Positions 7,651 through 16,709 of a DNA stretch of 64,000 nt are shown piece by piece. Made by a program: the position numbers and the translations under genes. The notes beneath the pieces were generated by a model. That model did no database searches, had not been told where the DNA came from, and saw only the letters and a program-made list of their open reading frames with translations. Within the stretch, counting starts at the first letter, position 1, and the number at the start of each line of letters is the position of its first letter. This DNA comes from a virus. Where the stretch lies: the IMG/VR virus record IMGVR_UViG_3300037808_000992, positions 36,985-100,984 of that record. One strand, written 5' to 3'.

Positions 7651-9491
7651 TGGCTAGTGGAAAACCGACCGTCGTAGCGGAACTTAGCCGTACCATTGAA
7701 GGGGTTAAGAGTGGTTTAGAAGAGTTACAGCAATCTTTAAACAATCTACAGAAATCCTCCACGGGTTGGGCTACAAGCTTCACCGGAAATTTACGCACTG
7801 CGCTTACCCAGATAAACGAGACTAAAAGAGGCTTCGACAAGCTTTCAAGTACTATCCAACGCGCAAGCTCTGTCCCAGGGGTAGTTAGCGGCGCTCGCAT
7901 TAGTCAAGCGTTAGGAGCATCAACAGGACAAGCTGGCGGTGGTGGCGGAGGTGGTGGTGCTCAACCCTTTGGCTCCCAGTTTGCTCGAACTGCAATGTCC
8001 CCTCTACGTTATGGTCTTCCTATGTTGGCAGGCTCTCTCGCCCAACTTCCTTTTTCCGCAGCAGGCGGTTTAACCGGGGGCGCGGGTTCCGTACTTAAGA
8101 AGCTACCCATTGCTTCACGACTTATGAAAGGATTGGGTGGTGCGGTAAGCGGTCTTGGTTCTAATGTTGTTCGTCCTATGGTTGAGGGCGCGGTGCATAT
8201 GGGGTTGGGCTTCGGTACCCAGTACATCCAACAATCCATGGCCATGCAAGAGCAGTTAGAACGAGGGGGTCGTTTTATAGGGCGCAACAGGGGTCAAGTC
8301 AGGGGAATGGCTAACACTGGTTTAAAGCACGGCTACGACGTGATGCAAACCATGTCCCACAGAGAATCTGTAGCGCGAGCTATCGGGGGTGGTGGTCCAC
8401 AAGAGGGCATGATTCAAGCGATGAGTAACCGCTTACGTCAGCCGATGGGAAATGTCATAGGCGCTGCAGGAGCTTTGCGAAGCGGCGGCATGGGTGCCGA
8501 TGCAATCGCTGGGGTGCTCCAACGTATCGAAAGTGGTGTAGGAAATGCAGGTTTTGGGAGAGAAACGCCAGCATTCATACATAGGATAGAATCTCTACTC
8601 CAAGCTATCTCTGGGTTTACGCAGCAGCAGGTAGCCATTACTGGTAGTGCCAATACGGGTCAGACAACTTCCTTTCAAAATTTAGTTCAAACCCTTTCAA
8701 ATAAAGCTTTTTCTCCCACAGCAGCAGCGCAAACAGCACAGCAACTTGTTGGTATAGCTGCGAATCCGGGGGGAGGAGAGTCAGGGGAAATCTTTGTACA
8801 AAGGGCGTTGGGTTTAGGAAATCCAAATTTAGCAGCTACTAGAGCGATGGCGGAGAAGATGGGCGTTAATCCTAATCTTGTACGTCGTCGTAGTTATGCA
8901 GATTATTTGAAGTTTAAAGAGAATAACCGCACGGAGGCTGCACAATTACTGGGTGTCCAAACAGCCGTTGAGTTCCCAGGCAGCGACATGCAGTCCATAA
9001 TACTAGGAAAAGCTTTAAGTAATATGGGAATAACGAAGGCTGGCACCGTTATGCAATCTTTATTCAGCGGAGGCAGTATAGCTCAGCCGGGAGGTACTCA
9101 ACAAACTGCTGCTCAGGTAGGGGCTGCGAGCACTAAAGCAATGATGGGTATCGACCCTAAGATGATTACCGTCCTCAACGAGTACCACAGAAGTTTAGCT
9201 ACCTTGGCTAACATCCCTGGCGGAACGGAAGGTATTAAAAATCTTGCTGAGCTTATCAGGACTTTCCAAGTGTTAGGAGGTACTGCGGTTGCGACTGGTT
9301 TTAAAGAACTCTTCGGTGATCTAATGAAGGAGTTAAAGAAGGCGATGGATGGGGTTCCTCTGGAAACTATTATACAAAGAGAGATACAGGGCGTTTCTGG
9401 AATTGTGAAAGAACTTATTAGAAAGTTATTAGGTAAGCCGCAGGCTTCTTTGGGAGACCACCAACGGCCTCCTCGAAGAATGATAAGCTAG
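7650..9491 (+). CDS. Tail tape measure protein
   Basis: This 613-residue protein fixes tail length and is injected or threaded inside the tube. The N-terminal ~75 residues form an amphipathic coiled-coil (GVKSGLEELQQSLNNLQKSS). A poly-glycine linker (~95-105) and a hydrophobic Gly/Ala-rich segment (~125-190, including FSAAGGLTGGAGSVL) follow, as in many tape measures. Long helical stretches then run to the C-terminus with Lys-rich helices near 560-600. Its start overlaps the chaperone stop, the canonical arrangement. At roughly 1.5 angstrom per residue, 613 residues would suggest a tail of about 90 nm if the whole protein spans it. No lysozyme or peptidase domain was seen. Confidence 0.78.
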   Translation: MASGKPTVVAELSRTIEGVKSGLEELQQSLNNLQKSSTGWATSFTGNLRTALTQINETKRGFDKLSSTIQRASSVPGVVSGARISQALGASTGQAGGGGGGGGAQPFGSQFARTAMSPLRYGLPMLAGSLAQLPFSAAGGLTGGAGSVLKKLPIASRLMKGLGGAVSGLGSNVVRPMVEGAVHMGLGFGTQYIQQSMAMQEQLERGGRFIGRNRGQVRGMANTGLKHGYDVMQTMSHRESVARAIGGGGPQEGMIQAMSNRLRQPMGNVIGAAGALRSGGMGADAIAGVLQRIESGVGNAGFGRETPAFIHRIESLLQAISGFTQQQVAITGSANTGQTTSFQNLVQTLSNKAFSPTAAAQTAQQLVGIAANPGGGESGEIFVQRALGLGNPNLAATRAMAEKMGVNPNLVRRRSYADYLKFKENNRTEAAQLLGVQTAVEFPGSDMQSIILGKALSNMGITKAGTVMQSLFSGGSIAQPGGTQQTAAQVGAASTKAMMGIDPKMITVLNEYHRSLATLANIPGGTEGIKNLAELIRTFQVLGGTAVATGFKELFGDLMKELKKAMDGVPLETIIQREIQGVSGIVKELIRKLLGKPQASLGDHQRPPRRMIS

Positions 9492-9510
9492 ATGACGGTG
9501 AGAAGTATAA

Positions 9511-12500
9511 ATGACTGCTAACGGTCCAGACGTAAACACCAAAGGGTCAAGCAGGACCACCTGCATGGTTATCGTTGATACCCATGATCGAGGGCAGCGA
9601 TTGAAGGGTCAGCGTATTGATCTTTCCCCTTATATTACACAGGTCAGCGTAGACACCCATCTAACCGGAGGGGGTCAAGCGAGTATCAGCCTTCCGGCTG
9701 TACAGCACATTGAAGATATTGTTGCTGCTGGGGACTTGGTAAACGTATATTTCAATCTTCATCGAAACGATGTCGATAGATATAACAAGGGGAATGTTCG
9801 TGTTTTCTTCGGTTATATCGACACAGTTAATAAATCGGTAACTGTAGACGGATCAGGCGGTAAATTAACGTCTTACACGCTTACTTGTTCAGCCTTTGAT
9901 AAGGCGATTAAGCAGACTCAGATTTATAACAATCCGCACCTCGTAGCTACCCAAGCGGGAACCAAAAAAGATGTTGTTAGGAAAGATTTTCAAAATAATC
10001 TCGGGGGGATGTCTTTATTCTCAAAAGGTATTGCCACACGAGGGACACCGCGAGATCTGGTTCTAAGGAATTTAATGCGCTTATTGGGCTTTGGGGGACA
10101 ATTTATCCTACCGGCCCATTACCAGGAGGTCTTACCCGACGCAACTCACTCTGTAACACTGGAAAAAAATACTACAGATTTAGACAGTAAGCTTATTTTT
10201 AGTGCGAGTGCTATGTCCGCGATCACAATAGGTGAGCAGGCGACAATCCTCGCAGCCGTAAAAGGTTTTAAAGGTAAAATAAAGCCTACGGGTCTCGAAT
10301 TAGACACTACACAACTTTTTCTGGAGGGGAACATCAGTCGAGACTCTTGGATTGCCGCAATTAACCAGACAAAATTTCAAGAATTTCAGACGGCATTCCT
10401 AGCCGCCATTAGTACAGTGTCTCCGAAAGCCAAGGCGCGTATGTCAATATCCCTCCCAAAATTTAAAAGTGGGGACGTAAAGTGGGCTGAGACGTTTGTT
10501 TCTAATACTTATTTTAAAATAAGTACTGGGCTCAAAGGACTATCCTACATGGGAGTTTCTTCAAGTCTTCCGGTTGAGACGGGTGTTAAAGGCGTTTTAA
10601 TGACTCAGTTACAAGAGTCCATAGCTGAAATACGGGGGGTGAAGGATGATTTCAACGATCCAGATCTCTTCCCGTCTGTAAATATGTGGGCGGATGCGGG
10701 TGGCGAGGTGGCTCCTGCGAAGACTATCTTTAATATTTTAAGTTTAGATTATTTAGAAGACGTAGACGGGTATTACGGAAACTTTAATTACATCTACTTT
10801 AGTGGCTCTTTGTGGGGAGCCTGCTATCAGAATGCAAACACAGACATTAACGAGTTGTTTTTTGATCTACGACCCGCTGCTAATTTTGAAGATACTTCCG
10901 CGAGTGGGACGGATGGACTGGGTATTCCGCTCGATGGAGCCATACCGATGGTCCCGGCAGTCGTGCTGAGAGAGAAACCGTTTACTAATTACCGACAACC
11001 TAAGAACTTAATTTCGTCACCAGATAACATATCCACTATAAAAATAGGCGCTCTTGCAAAGGAATTTGTGTCGAGCAAGTTACCTTTTAATTCACAGGGT
11101 GCGAAGATCCCTGCAGGCGACCAACTTTATATGGCCATACTCTCCCCTACAGGCGCAACTCAAGGGTTTAGAGGATTAAGAGCAACAGCAGAAAATTTAA
11201 ATAAAGTTAAGGGCGCGTTAAGCAAGGTAGGTAGTGGATCTTTTCAACCCTTAAAACAATCAACGACTCTTTCGGAGCTAAATCTAATAACAGGTGGGTT
11301 TTTTGATATTGCTGTAGAAGGCTACACCCTTGTGGGTGCGCCTATACAAGGTTTACTATCTGGTCTTCCAGGAGTCGCGCCTGCTCTGGTAGGACCACTT
11401 CTTAATATAAAAACGACGCCCAGTACTAAGTCGAAGGTTGAAACGGTTAAGAAACAAGCCGCTGATCAGGCTGTATTTATTGAAAAACTTGAGAATTCTC
11501 CAGGTTTAAACCTGGATAAGTCGCAAGTTGTAATGAGCGGCGGAAGTGAGAAACAGATAAACATTTTGGGATTATCACCTACCAAAGATAAAACTGGCAA
11601 GGAGGTACCTTTAGAGATTGGGGAACGTGCTTTTTCAACCATATTTGCGTTACCAAAACCTGTTTTTAGATCACCGGACGGGGGACGTGTCACGGTGGAG
11701 AATAAACAGGGCGGAGTGCAGCGAATATTAGGCGTAATACAACCCACCAACAATCCTAAAGCCGGAGAACCGTATAAAGCATCGTTCAAGGCATTTTCTA
11801 CAGACGACGCGAGTGCCAGTGGAGTGAGGAACGTAGCAGGGGAATCGATATATGAAAGTACGGGCAGCGGCACGAATATGAGTACGGCTGCTCATTTAGT
11901 TTTAGGCGCTGATTCAAATTTAACGTCGATGAGTAACAATATACTGGGCGGTAAAAAAACAAGGGCGCATATTCTAGACTTCGTAAAAGTTAAATCTCAG
12001 GATGTGATGAACGAGTCATTTTCACGAGGTGACCACGGGCTCGTTAATATAGCAGAACTTTTTCCTAAATTAGCGGGTTCAGACGCCCAAAAACTTTACT
12101 TTGTTGATCAGCTACCCATCGTAACTCCTATTAGTATTCATCGTTTTGGGGTTAGAGCATCTAAGATAACTACTGATTTTGTTAACCCTGCTTTTCTAGG
12201 CATTTCAAATGATTTTTGGAATCAAAAATCCATGATTATGAAATGGAACGTTATGTTAGATATGTGGAACCAGCATAACCATGAGTATTTGACAGGATCT
12301 ATAAGCGTGCGAGGTTTGCCGGGGATACGTCCAGGGTATCGTTTGGACAGGCCGGAATTAAATCTATCGTTTTACGTGGAACAAGTAGGACACACGTGGA
12401 CTTATCCAGGTCACTTGGCAACACAGGTTAGTGTAAGTCGTGGACAGCCTATGTCTGCGGAGACCGCTTTAGATTATATCCCGCCCACCCCTAATGTGAA

Positions 12501-12672
12501 GGCTAATGATTCTCCGCGCCAACATTTAGGGCAAGTATTTGAGACAGGAAAGGATGAGGACGGTAAGGCTTACCCTTACGCAGGAACATTTACAGGTGAA
12601 GTGATAAAACCTAAATCTAGAAGTAAATCAGTAAGAGTTCTTATGAACGATTTTCTAAAGAAGGTTTTTTAA
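9511..12672 (+). CDS. Baseplate hub protein (gp27 / late-control-D type), enlarged
   Basis: This is a 1053-residue protein. The N-terminus has the hub pattern: strands around IDLSPYITQVSVDTHLTGGG, a 'G D L V N V Y F N L' strand where the ligand surface sits, then FFGYIDTVNKS. The last ~150 residues also match hub C-termini, with a GSISVRGLPGIRPGYRLDRP segment, then FYVEQVGHTWTYPG and a closing TQVSVSRGQP strand. The hub forms the trimer that connects tube to spike. The middle (~250-850) is an unusually long region without recognised domains. The gene is immediately followed (2 bp) by a spike-like gene, as expected for hub/spike pairs. Confidence 0.75.
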   Translation: MTANGPDVNTKGSSRTTCMVIVDTHDRGQRLKGQRIDLSPYITQVSVDTHLTGGGQASISLPAVQHIEDIVAAGDLVNVYFNLHRNDVDRYNKGNVRVFFGYIDTVNKSVTVDGSGGKLTSYTLTCSAFDKAIKQTQIYNNPHLVATQAGTKKDVVRKDFQNNLGGMSLFSKGIATRGTPRDLVLRNLMRLLGFGGQFILPAHYQEVLPDATHSVTLEKNTTDLDSKLIFSASAMSAITIGEQATILAAVKGFKGKIKPTGLELDTTQLFLEGNISRDSWIAAINQTKFQEFQTAFLAAISTVSPKAKARMSISLPKFKSGDVKWAETFVSNTYFKISTGLKGLSYMGVSSSLPVETGVKGVLMTQLQESIAEIRGVKDDFNDPDLFPSVNMWADAGGEVAPAKTIFNILSLDYLEDVDGYYGNFNYIYFSGSLWGACYQNANTDINELFFDLRPAANFEDTSASGTDGLGIPLDGAIPMVPAVVLREKPFTNYRQPKNLISSPDNISTIKIGALAKEFVSSKLPFNSQGAKIPAGDQLYMAILSPTGATQGFRGLRATAENLNKVKGALSKVGSGSFQPLKQSTTLSELNLITGGFFDIAVEGYTLVGAPIQGLLSGLPGVAPALVGPLLNIKTTPSTKSKVETVKKQAADQAVFIEKLENSPGLNLDKSQVVMSGGSEKQINILGLSPTKDKTGKEVPLEIGERAFSTIFALPKPVFRSPDGGRVTVENKQGGVQRILGVIQPTNNPKAGEPYKASFKAFSTDDASASGVRNVAGESIYESTGSGTNMSTAAHLVLGADSNLTSMSNNILGGKKTRAHILDFVKVKSQDVMNESFSRGDHGLVNIAELFPKLAGSDAQKLYFVDQLPIVTPISIHRFGVRASKITTDFVNPAFLGISNDFWNQKSMIMKWNVMLDMWNQHNHEYLTGSISVRGLPGIRPGYRLDRPELNLSFYVEQVGHTWTYPGHLATQVSVSRGQPMSAETALDYIPPTPNVKANDSPRQHLGQVFETGKDEDGKAYPYAGTFTGEVIKPKSRSKSVRVLMNDFLKKVF

Positions 12673-12674
12673 AA

Positions 12675-14693
12675 ATGCCTACTCGTATACGTAGGGGGCA
12701 AGATTCTGCGCCAGGAGGCTTTGTAGACTCAGCGGGGCTAATTATTCCTTCAGATCAGGTAGGGTCTGAAGTGGATGCAGAAGATTATATGCCCTATGCC
12801 ATATTGGGCATAGTTCAGCGCGTTTATTATGCAGATGACGAAGATAATATATCTCGTCTAAACAAGACTAGTGCGGATTCAGGTTTAAGCACTGACAAAG
12901 AGCCAGCAGCTGGCGGTCCTGCGTTAACGGATCTTTGGAGAGCTACTCTAAAAGCTTTTAAAGAGAAAGGTGACCATTTATATTGTGACGTTCGCTCTAT
13001 AACTGTCCCTAGAGGCAATAAATCTGCTCAGGCTATTTATAGAAATTGTTTAATCCTCCCATCAATAAGTGGTCCTTTGGATTATGGGATCACCGTCCCA
13101 ACTCCTGAGAATAATTCTTCGACCGACAGCCAAACAAGTGACGGAAGTTGGTGTCTTATTAGTTTTATTAATGGAGATCCTACTGCTCCTTACGTTGTGA
13201 AATTCTTTAATAGTCCGATAGGTGGAAAAACCCCGACCCGACGAGAGGGGAAGGTTACGAAACATCATTACAACGGCTGCCATGTAGACATACACGACAA
13301 TGGGGACTTAGTTGTTGATTGCAAATCAGCAGGTGCGACCCCTGTAGTTAATAGTCATACGGGTCATGTGGGACAAATTCGGGGTAGTTCTTTAGCCGGT
13401 AAAATTACTGTAAGTACTAAGTCTGATATTCAGTTGGTTGCTGGAGATGGGGGTCGTGGGCCGAATACCTTTAACCAAGATGAGTTGGCGGGGGGAAGTC
13501 TTACTCTGGCAGCGCATAAACAAGTTGTACTAACCTCTAAATCGGAGACGGTAGAGATATTCACTGATCGGGATCCGATTACGTGTGATGTGGTACACCC
13601 TGTTAATATTCAAGCGGCACATGGCGGCAAAATGCGAGCCGCTAGAGAGGGGGACTCGGTAAAGATATACCCGTCCAATACCGGCGGGGATATTTTTGAG
13701 TACTTAAGCACGATAAAAATGTATTTGGGAACCGCTGCAAGTGTAATGGCTGGTCAGGCCCCTGAGGGGGCAGTCCAAACCGCTGCGCTTGCATTTAGTT
13801 TAGTAGACGCTTTGCCTCTCCCTACTTTTGCTAAGGGGGTTATTACAAGCGGGACAGATTATGTGTATTTGGGTGGCCCAACCACTGCCGATAGTGTCTT
13901 ATCGCCTGACGCAGATACGTTTTTATTAGATGAGCTAGGGGTGTTTCCTGGACCTATTGAAGTTGCACTTTGTATTGCGGAAGCTGTAGGGACTTACATG
14001 GGGCTGTTGTCTGCAGATATGCTAAAAAGTGCTCTTGCCACCCCAATTATAGGAGCGTTAAAAGAGTCAGAAGGTTATATTGCGGCTAATGAGGCTCCCA
14101 GAGGGACGGCGTTGTTCCCGCCCGGTACTACTAAAGCGTTAAGTAAAGTGAACAACGCAGTGATCCATTTACTTCTCACGGGAGATATTGAAAAAATTAT
14201 TAATAGCGACGAGTGGTCAGAGGCAGGGGTTAAAGCCGCCATAGAAGACCTAGAGGCTGTTAATGAGCAATTAGACGGTGTGGAGGGGGACGAGGAGTCT
14301 CCCGGATATTATAAGCTATATGAAGAGGCTTTAGCTGAGTATGCTGCGGATCCGACTGCAGATAATTTGGTTAAAGTTGCTCTTGCAGAAGGGAAAATAG
14401 ATAAAGCGGAAGCTAAGAAGAAAACCTTAATGGAGAAGGTGGGGGACAGTGTAAAAGAGTACGGCGATAAAGTAGGAGCTATTTTAGAAGACCCCAACGT
14501 GAAGATTTTGGCTAAGATTTTACCTGATATTTTAAACAAAGAGCCTAAAGAGGCTCTCGAAACACTGCGCGAAGAAACGGGTTTGTCTGGTGAGTATGTG
14601 ATTAGCCTTATACGAGAGTGTTTAGAGCCAAAGATTTATGCGTCTATCAATGATGCGTTAAATAAATTTTGTGGAGGCACGGATTACGAATGA
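12675..14693 (+). CDS. Baseplate central spike protein (gpV/gp5-like)
   Basis: The protein has 672 residues. Residues ~35-200 contain an OB-fold-like region (strands around DGSWCLISFINGDPTAPYVV) as in gpV and gp5 spikes. Residues ~200-330 carry repeated short beta segments with Gly and Asn turns, such as GCHVDIHDNGDLVVDCKSAG and KITVSTKSDIQLVAGDGG, consistent with a spike beta-helix or stalk. The remaining half is helical, with an acidic coiled-coil-like part (~500-620). No lysozyme domain is visible. It follows the hub gene directly and overlaps the next gene (ATGA), supporting a baseplate operon. The C-terminal helical domain is unusual for a spike and may be an added effector or docking domain. 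Confidence 0.68.
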   Translation: MPTRIRRGQDSAPGGFVDSAGLIIPSDQVGSEVDAEDYMPYAILGIVQRVYYADDEDNISRLNKTSADSGLSTDKEPAAGGPALTDLWRATLKAFKEKGDHLYCDVRSITVPRGNKSAQAIYRNCLILPSISGPLDYGITVPTPENNSSTDSQTSDGSWCLISFINGDPTAPYVVKFFNSPIGGKTPTRREGKVTKHHYNGCHVDIHDNGDLVVDCKSAGATPVVNSHTGHVGQIRGSSLAGKITVSTKSDIQLVAGDGGRGPNTFNQDELAGGSLTLAAHKQVVLTSKSETVEIFTDRDPITCDVVHPVNIQAAHGGKMRAAREGDSVKIYPSNTGGDIFEYLSTIKMYLGTAASVMAGQAPEGAVQTAALAFSLVDALPLPTFAKGVITSGTDYVYLGGPTTADSVLSPDADTFLLDELGVFPGPIEVALCIAEAVGTYMGLLSADMLKSALATPIIGALKESEGYIAANEAPRGTALFPPGTTKALSKVNNAVIHLLLTGDIEKIINSDEWSEAGVKAAIEDLEAVNEQLDGVEGDEESPGYYKLYEEALAEYAADPTADNLVKVALAEGKIDKAEAKKKTLMEKVGDSVKEYGDKVGAILEDPNVKILAKILPDILNKEPKEALETLREETGLSGEYVISLIRECLEPKIYASINDALNKFCGGTDYE

Positions 14694-16705
14694 TACCTAC
14701 AAAAGACGGTATTCTTACTAGTATTTCTTCTGTTGTGGAGAAGGGGTTAGCAGGGTCAGCTTTTGGTGGGTTTTTAGAGTTTTTTAAACCTAAAGCCATT
14801 GATATTTTTGACACTCGAACCGCTACGCGCATCTCTAGAGATCATCAATCTATTGCTGTTACTAATATTGGCGGCGGCAACACTACTAATTTTGGAGAGA
14901 ACGAAAACCTGTACGGGTTTTCACTTTTGAAGTTTAGAAACAGTTTGTTATTTGGCGGTTGGGTGGATGTAAACATAGGAAGTTTACTCGGTTTTGATTT
15001 AACTAATTCTTTAACCGGGGGTGACGAGATCGCTAACGTCTCTAGTTACTTCTTCAATATAAACCCACGATCTATTTCTCTGTCAGAGCCTTTTGCTACG
15101 CATATTGTCCCCACTCAAGCTTCAGGAATTTATGCTGAATCTCAAGGTGTTGTGCTCCGCACCCTTTCAATATCAGGAACAACAGGGTATCGACCCGGAC
15201 TCCCTTCATCAACCAGCGGAGGGGACCATACGATCCCTCATGAAATTGGAGAGCCCACTGGATTTCTAAATTTCATTAAATTACGTAATTTATTTAGGAA
15301 TTATAGTGATCTAAAGAAAGACGCGGGACAGGCGTATAATACTTATTTGGTTTGGTATAACGGCAAAGAGCAGGAGACATGGTTTTGTGAACCTACTGAT
15401 TTTTCCTTGTCTCGGGATGCGGGTTCTCCGTTTACTTTTAATTACAGTATTAGCCTCACCCTTACTCAGAAGGTTCACTTCTCCTCTATTACCAATACGA
15501 TTAATCCTCGCTTTGACAGCCCAAACTTCTTCATTTCCGCACTGCGCACAGCCCAAATTCTTTTTGAAAGACTCCCTTTTATCAAAACGATTAGTACGAA
15601 TTTAGGTCTTAAAAATGGCGTACTCAATGCTTATACAAAAAACGTGGCTGAGCTAAGTGAGTTTATGACAGACACGACGCAGGGCTTTATGAAGATGTCT
15701 TCAGCCGCTACGGGTGCTGCGGGTATGCTCTTTCTTCCCTTGGTGGGGGTGATTACAACAGCACAAAAATTAATACGTGCTGGAAAACAAGTTGAAGACG
15801 AGTTTCCAGCAATGTTTGGTGAGGATGCGAATTCTGACCTTACCAAATTCTTCTCAGATAATTTGTTTAGTGCAGAAAGCATTCTTAGAAATGCCATTAG
15901 AGATAGCCAGGAGGCGCTGAGGGTAATCTCAGAGAAGATGGCAGCGCCCACCACAAATAAACTTGCATCCAATAAAACGTACTACTCTTCGTCTAGTGAT
16001 TTTAACGCTGGGGGGACTTACGGGGATGCGCCTGCAGCCACTCAAAATGCTATCATCCCTGGAAATAAGACAACAAATGTTCCTACTCTAGAGGATGTTC
16101 TAACCTTGAATGGGGTTCCTTTGGCGTGGAAGGATTGGGTTATTGCTTATAACAACTTAAAGCCGCCCTATATAACCGCTGTTCCCTCAAAGAAGTCCAA
16201 ATTTATCAAAGGTCCTGGTGATTCTCTTATTTTACCGATGGATCCTAAGCCAATCCCAAAAGATATTTATACAAAGCTTCCTTACAAGCCTAATTTAAAT
16301 GTCTACGAAGAGCTTTTAGGGAGAGATCTTAAATTAAATAATAAGGGAGGATTCAACGGAACTCCTAAATTCAATTTTTCAATTTCTCCTACGGGTGATT
16401 TAGAGGTTGTAGACGGAAAAGACAATATGCTCCAGGCGTTAGATATTAAACTTAACGTACCTCGGGGATCGTTGTTCCTACATCCTAATTTTGGGATCGT
16501 TTCAGTAGTAGGGGAAAAAGCTACACGCTCACTAAAATATAATCTATACCTATCCATTAACGATACGATGTTGAGTGATGGTCGGGTAGAGGATTTGAGC
16601 GATTTAACTATAACTTTAGACGGTGATCGAGCTAATATCGCTTGCCACGTAAATATCATTGGGTCGCTGCCTAACGTGCCTGTTGAATTTAATATGAGGG
16701 TGTAA
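14690..16705 (+). CDS. Baseplate protein with C-terminal gp25-like wedge domain
   Basis: The start is ATG 14690, overlapping the upstream stop. The product is ~671 residues. The N-terminal half is beta-rich with a pattern resembling LysM-type or gp53-type baseplate proteins (FNYSISLTLTQKVHF near residue 260). A hydrophobic helical stretch lies near 340-370 (AGMLFLPLVGVITTAQKL). The last ~110 residues have the layout of the gp25/gpW wedge family: ALDIKLNVPRGSLFLHPNFG, then a strand region and a final beta pair ending VPVEFNMRV. gp25-like proteins clamp sheath to wedge. The next gene is a J-type wedge protein, the usual neighbour. Fusion of gp25-like to a larger baseplate protein is my inference. 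Confidence 0.62.
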   Translation: MIPTKDGILTSISSVVEKGLAGSAFGGFLEFFKPKAIDIFDTRTATRISRDHQSIAVTNIGGGNTTNFGENENLYGFSLLKFRNSLLFGGWVDVNIGSLLGFDLTNSLTGGDEIANVSSYFFNINPRSISLSEPFATHIVPTQASGIYAESQGVVLRTLSISGTTGYRPGLPSSTSGGDHTIPHEIGEPTGFLNFIKLRNLFRNYSDLKKDAGQAYNTYLVWYNGKEQETWFCEPTDFSLSRDAGSPFTFNYSISLTLTQKVHFSSITNTINPRFDSPNFFISALRTAQILFERLPFIKTISTNLGLKNGVLNAYTKNVAELSEFMTDTTQGFMKMSSAATGAAGMLFLPLVGVITTAQKLIRAGKQVEDEFPAMFGEDANSDLTKFFSDNLFSAESILRNAIRDSQEALRVISEKMAAPTTNKLASNKTYYSSSSDFNAGGTYGDAPAATQNAIIPGNKTTNVPTLEDVLTLNGVPLAWKDWVIAYNNLKPPYITAVPSKKSKFIKGPGDSLILPMDPKPIPKDIYTKLPYKPNLNVYEELLGRDLKLNNKGGFNGTPKFNFSISPTGDLEVVDGKDNMLQALDIKLNVPRGSLFLHPNFGIVSVVGEKATRSLKYNLYLSINDTMLSDGRVEDLSDLTITLDGDRANIACHVNIIGSLPNVPVEFNMRV

Positions 16706-16709
16706 GTAG

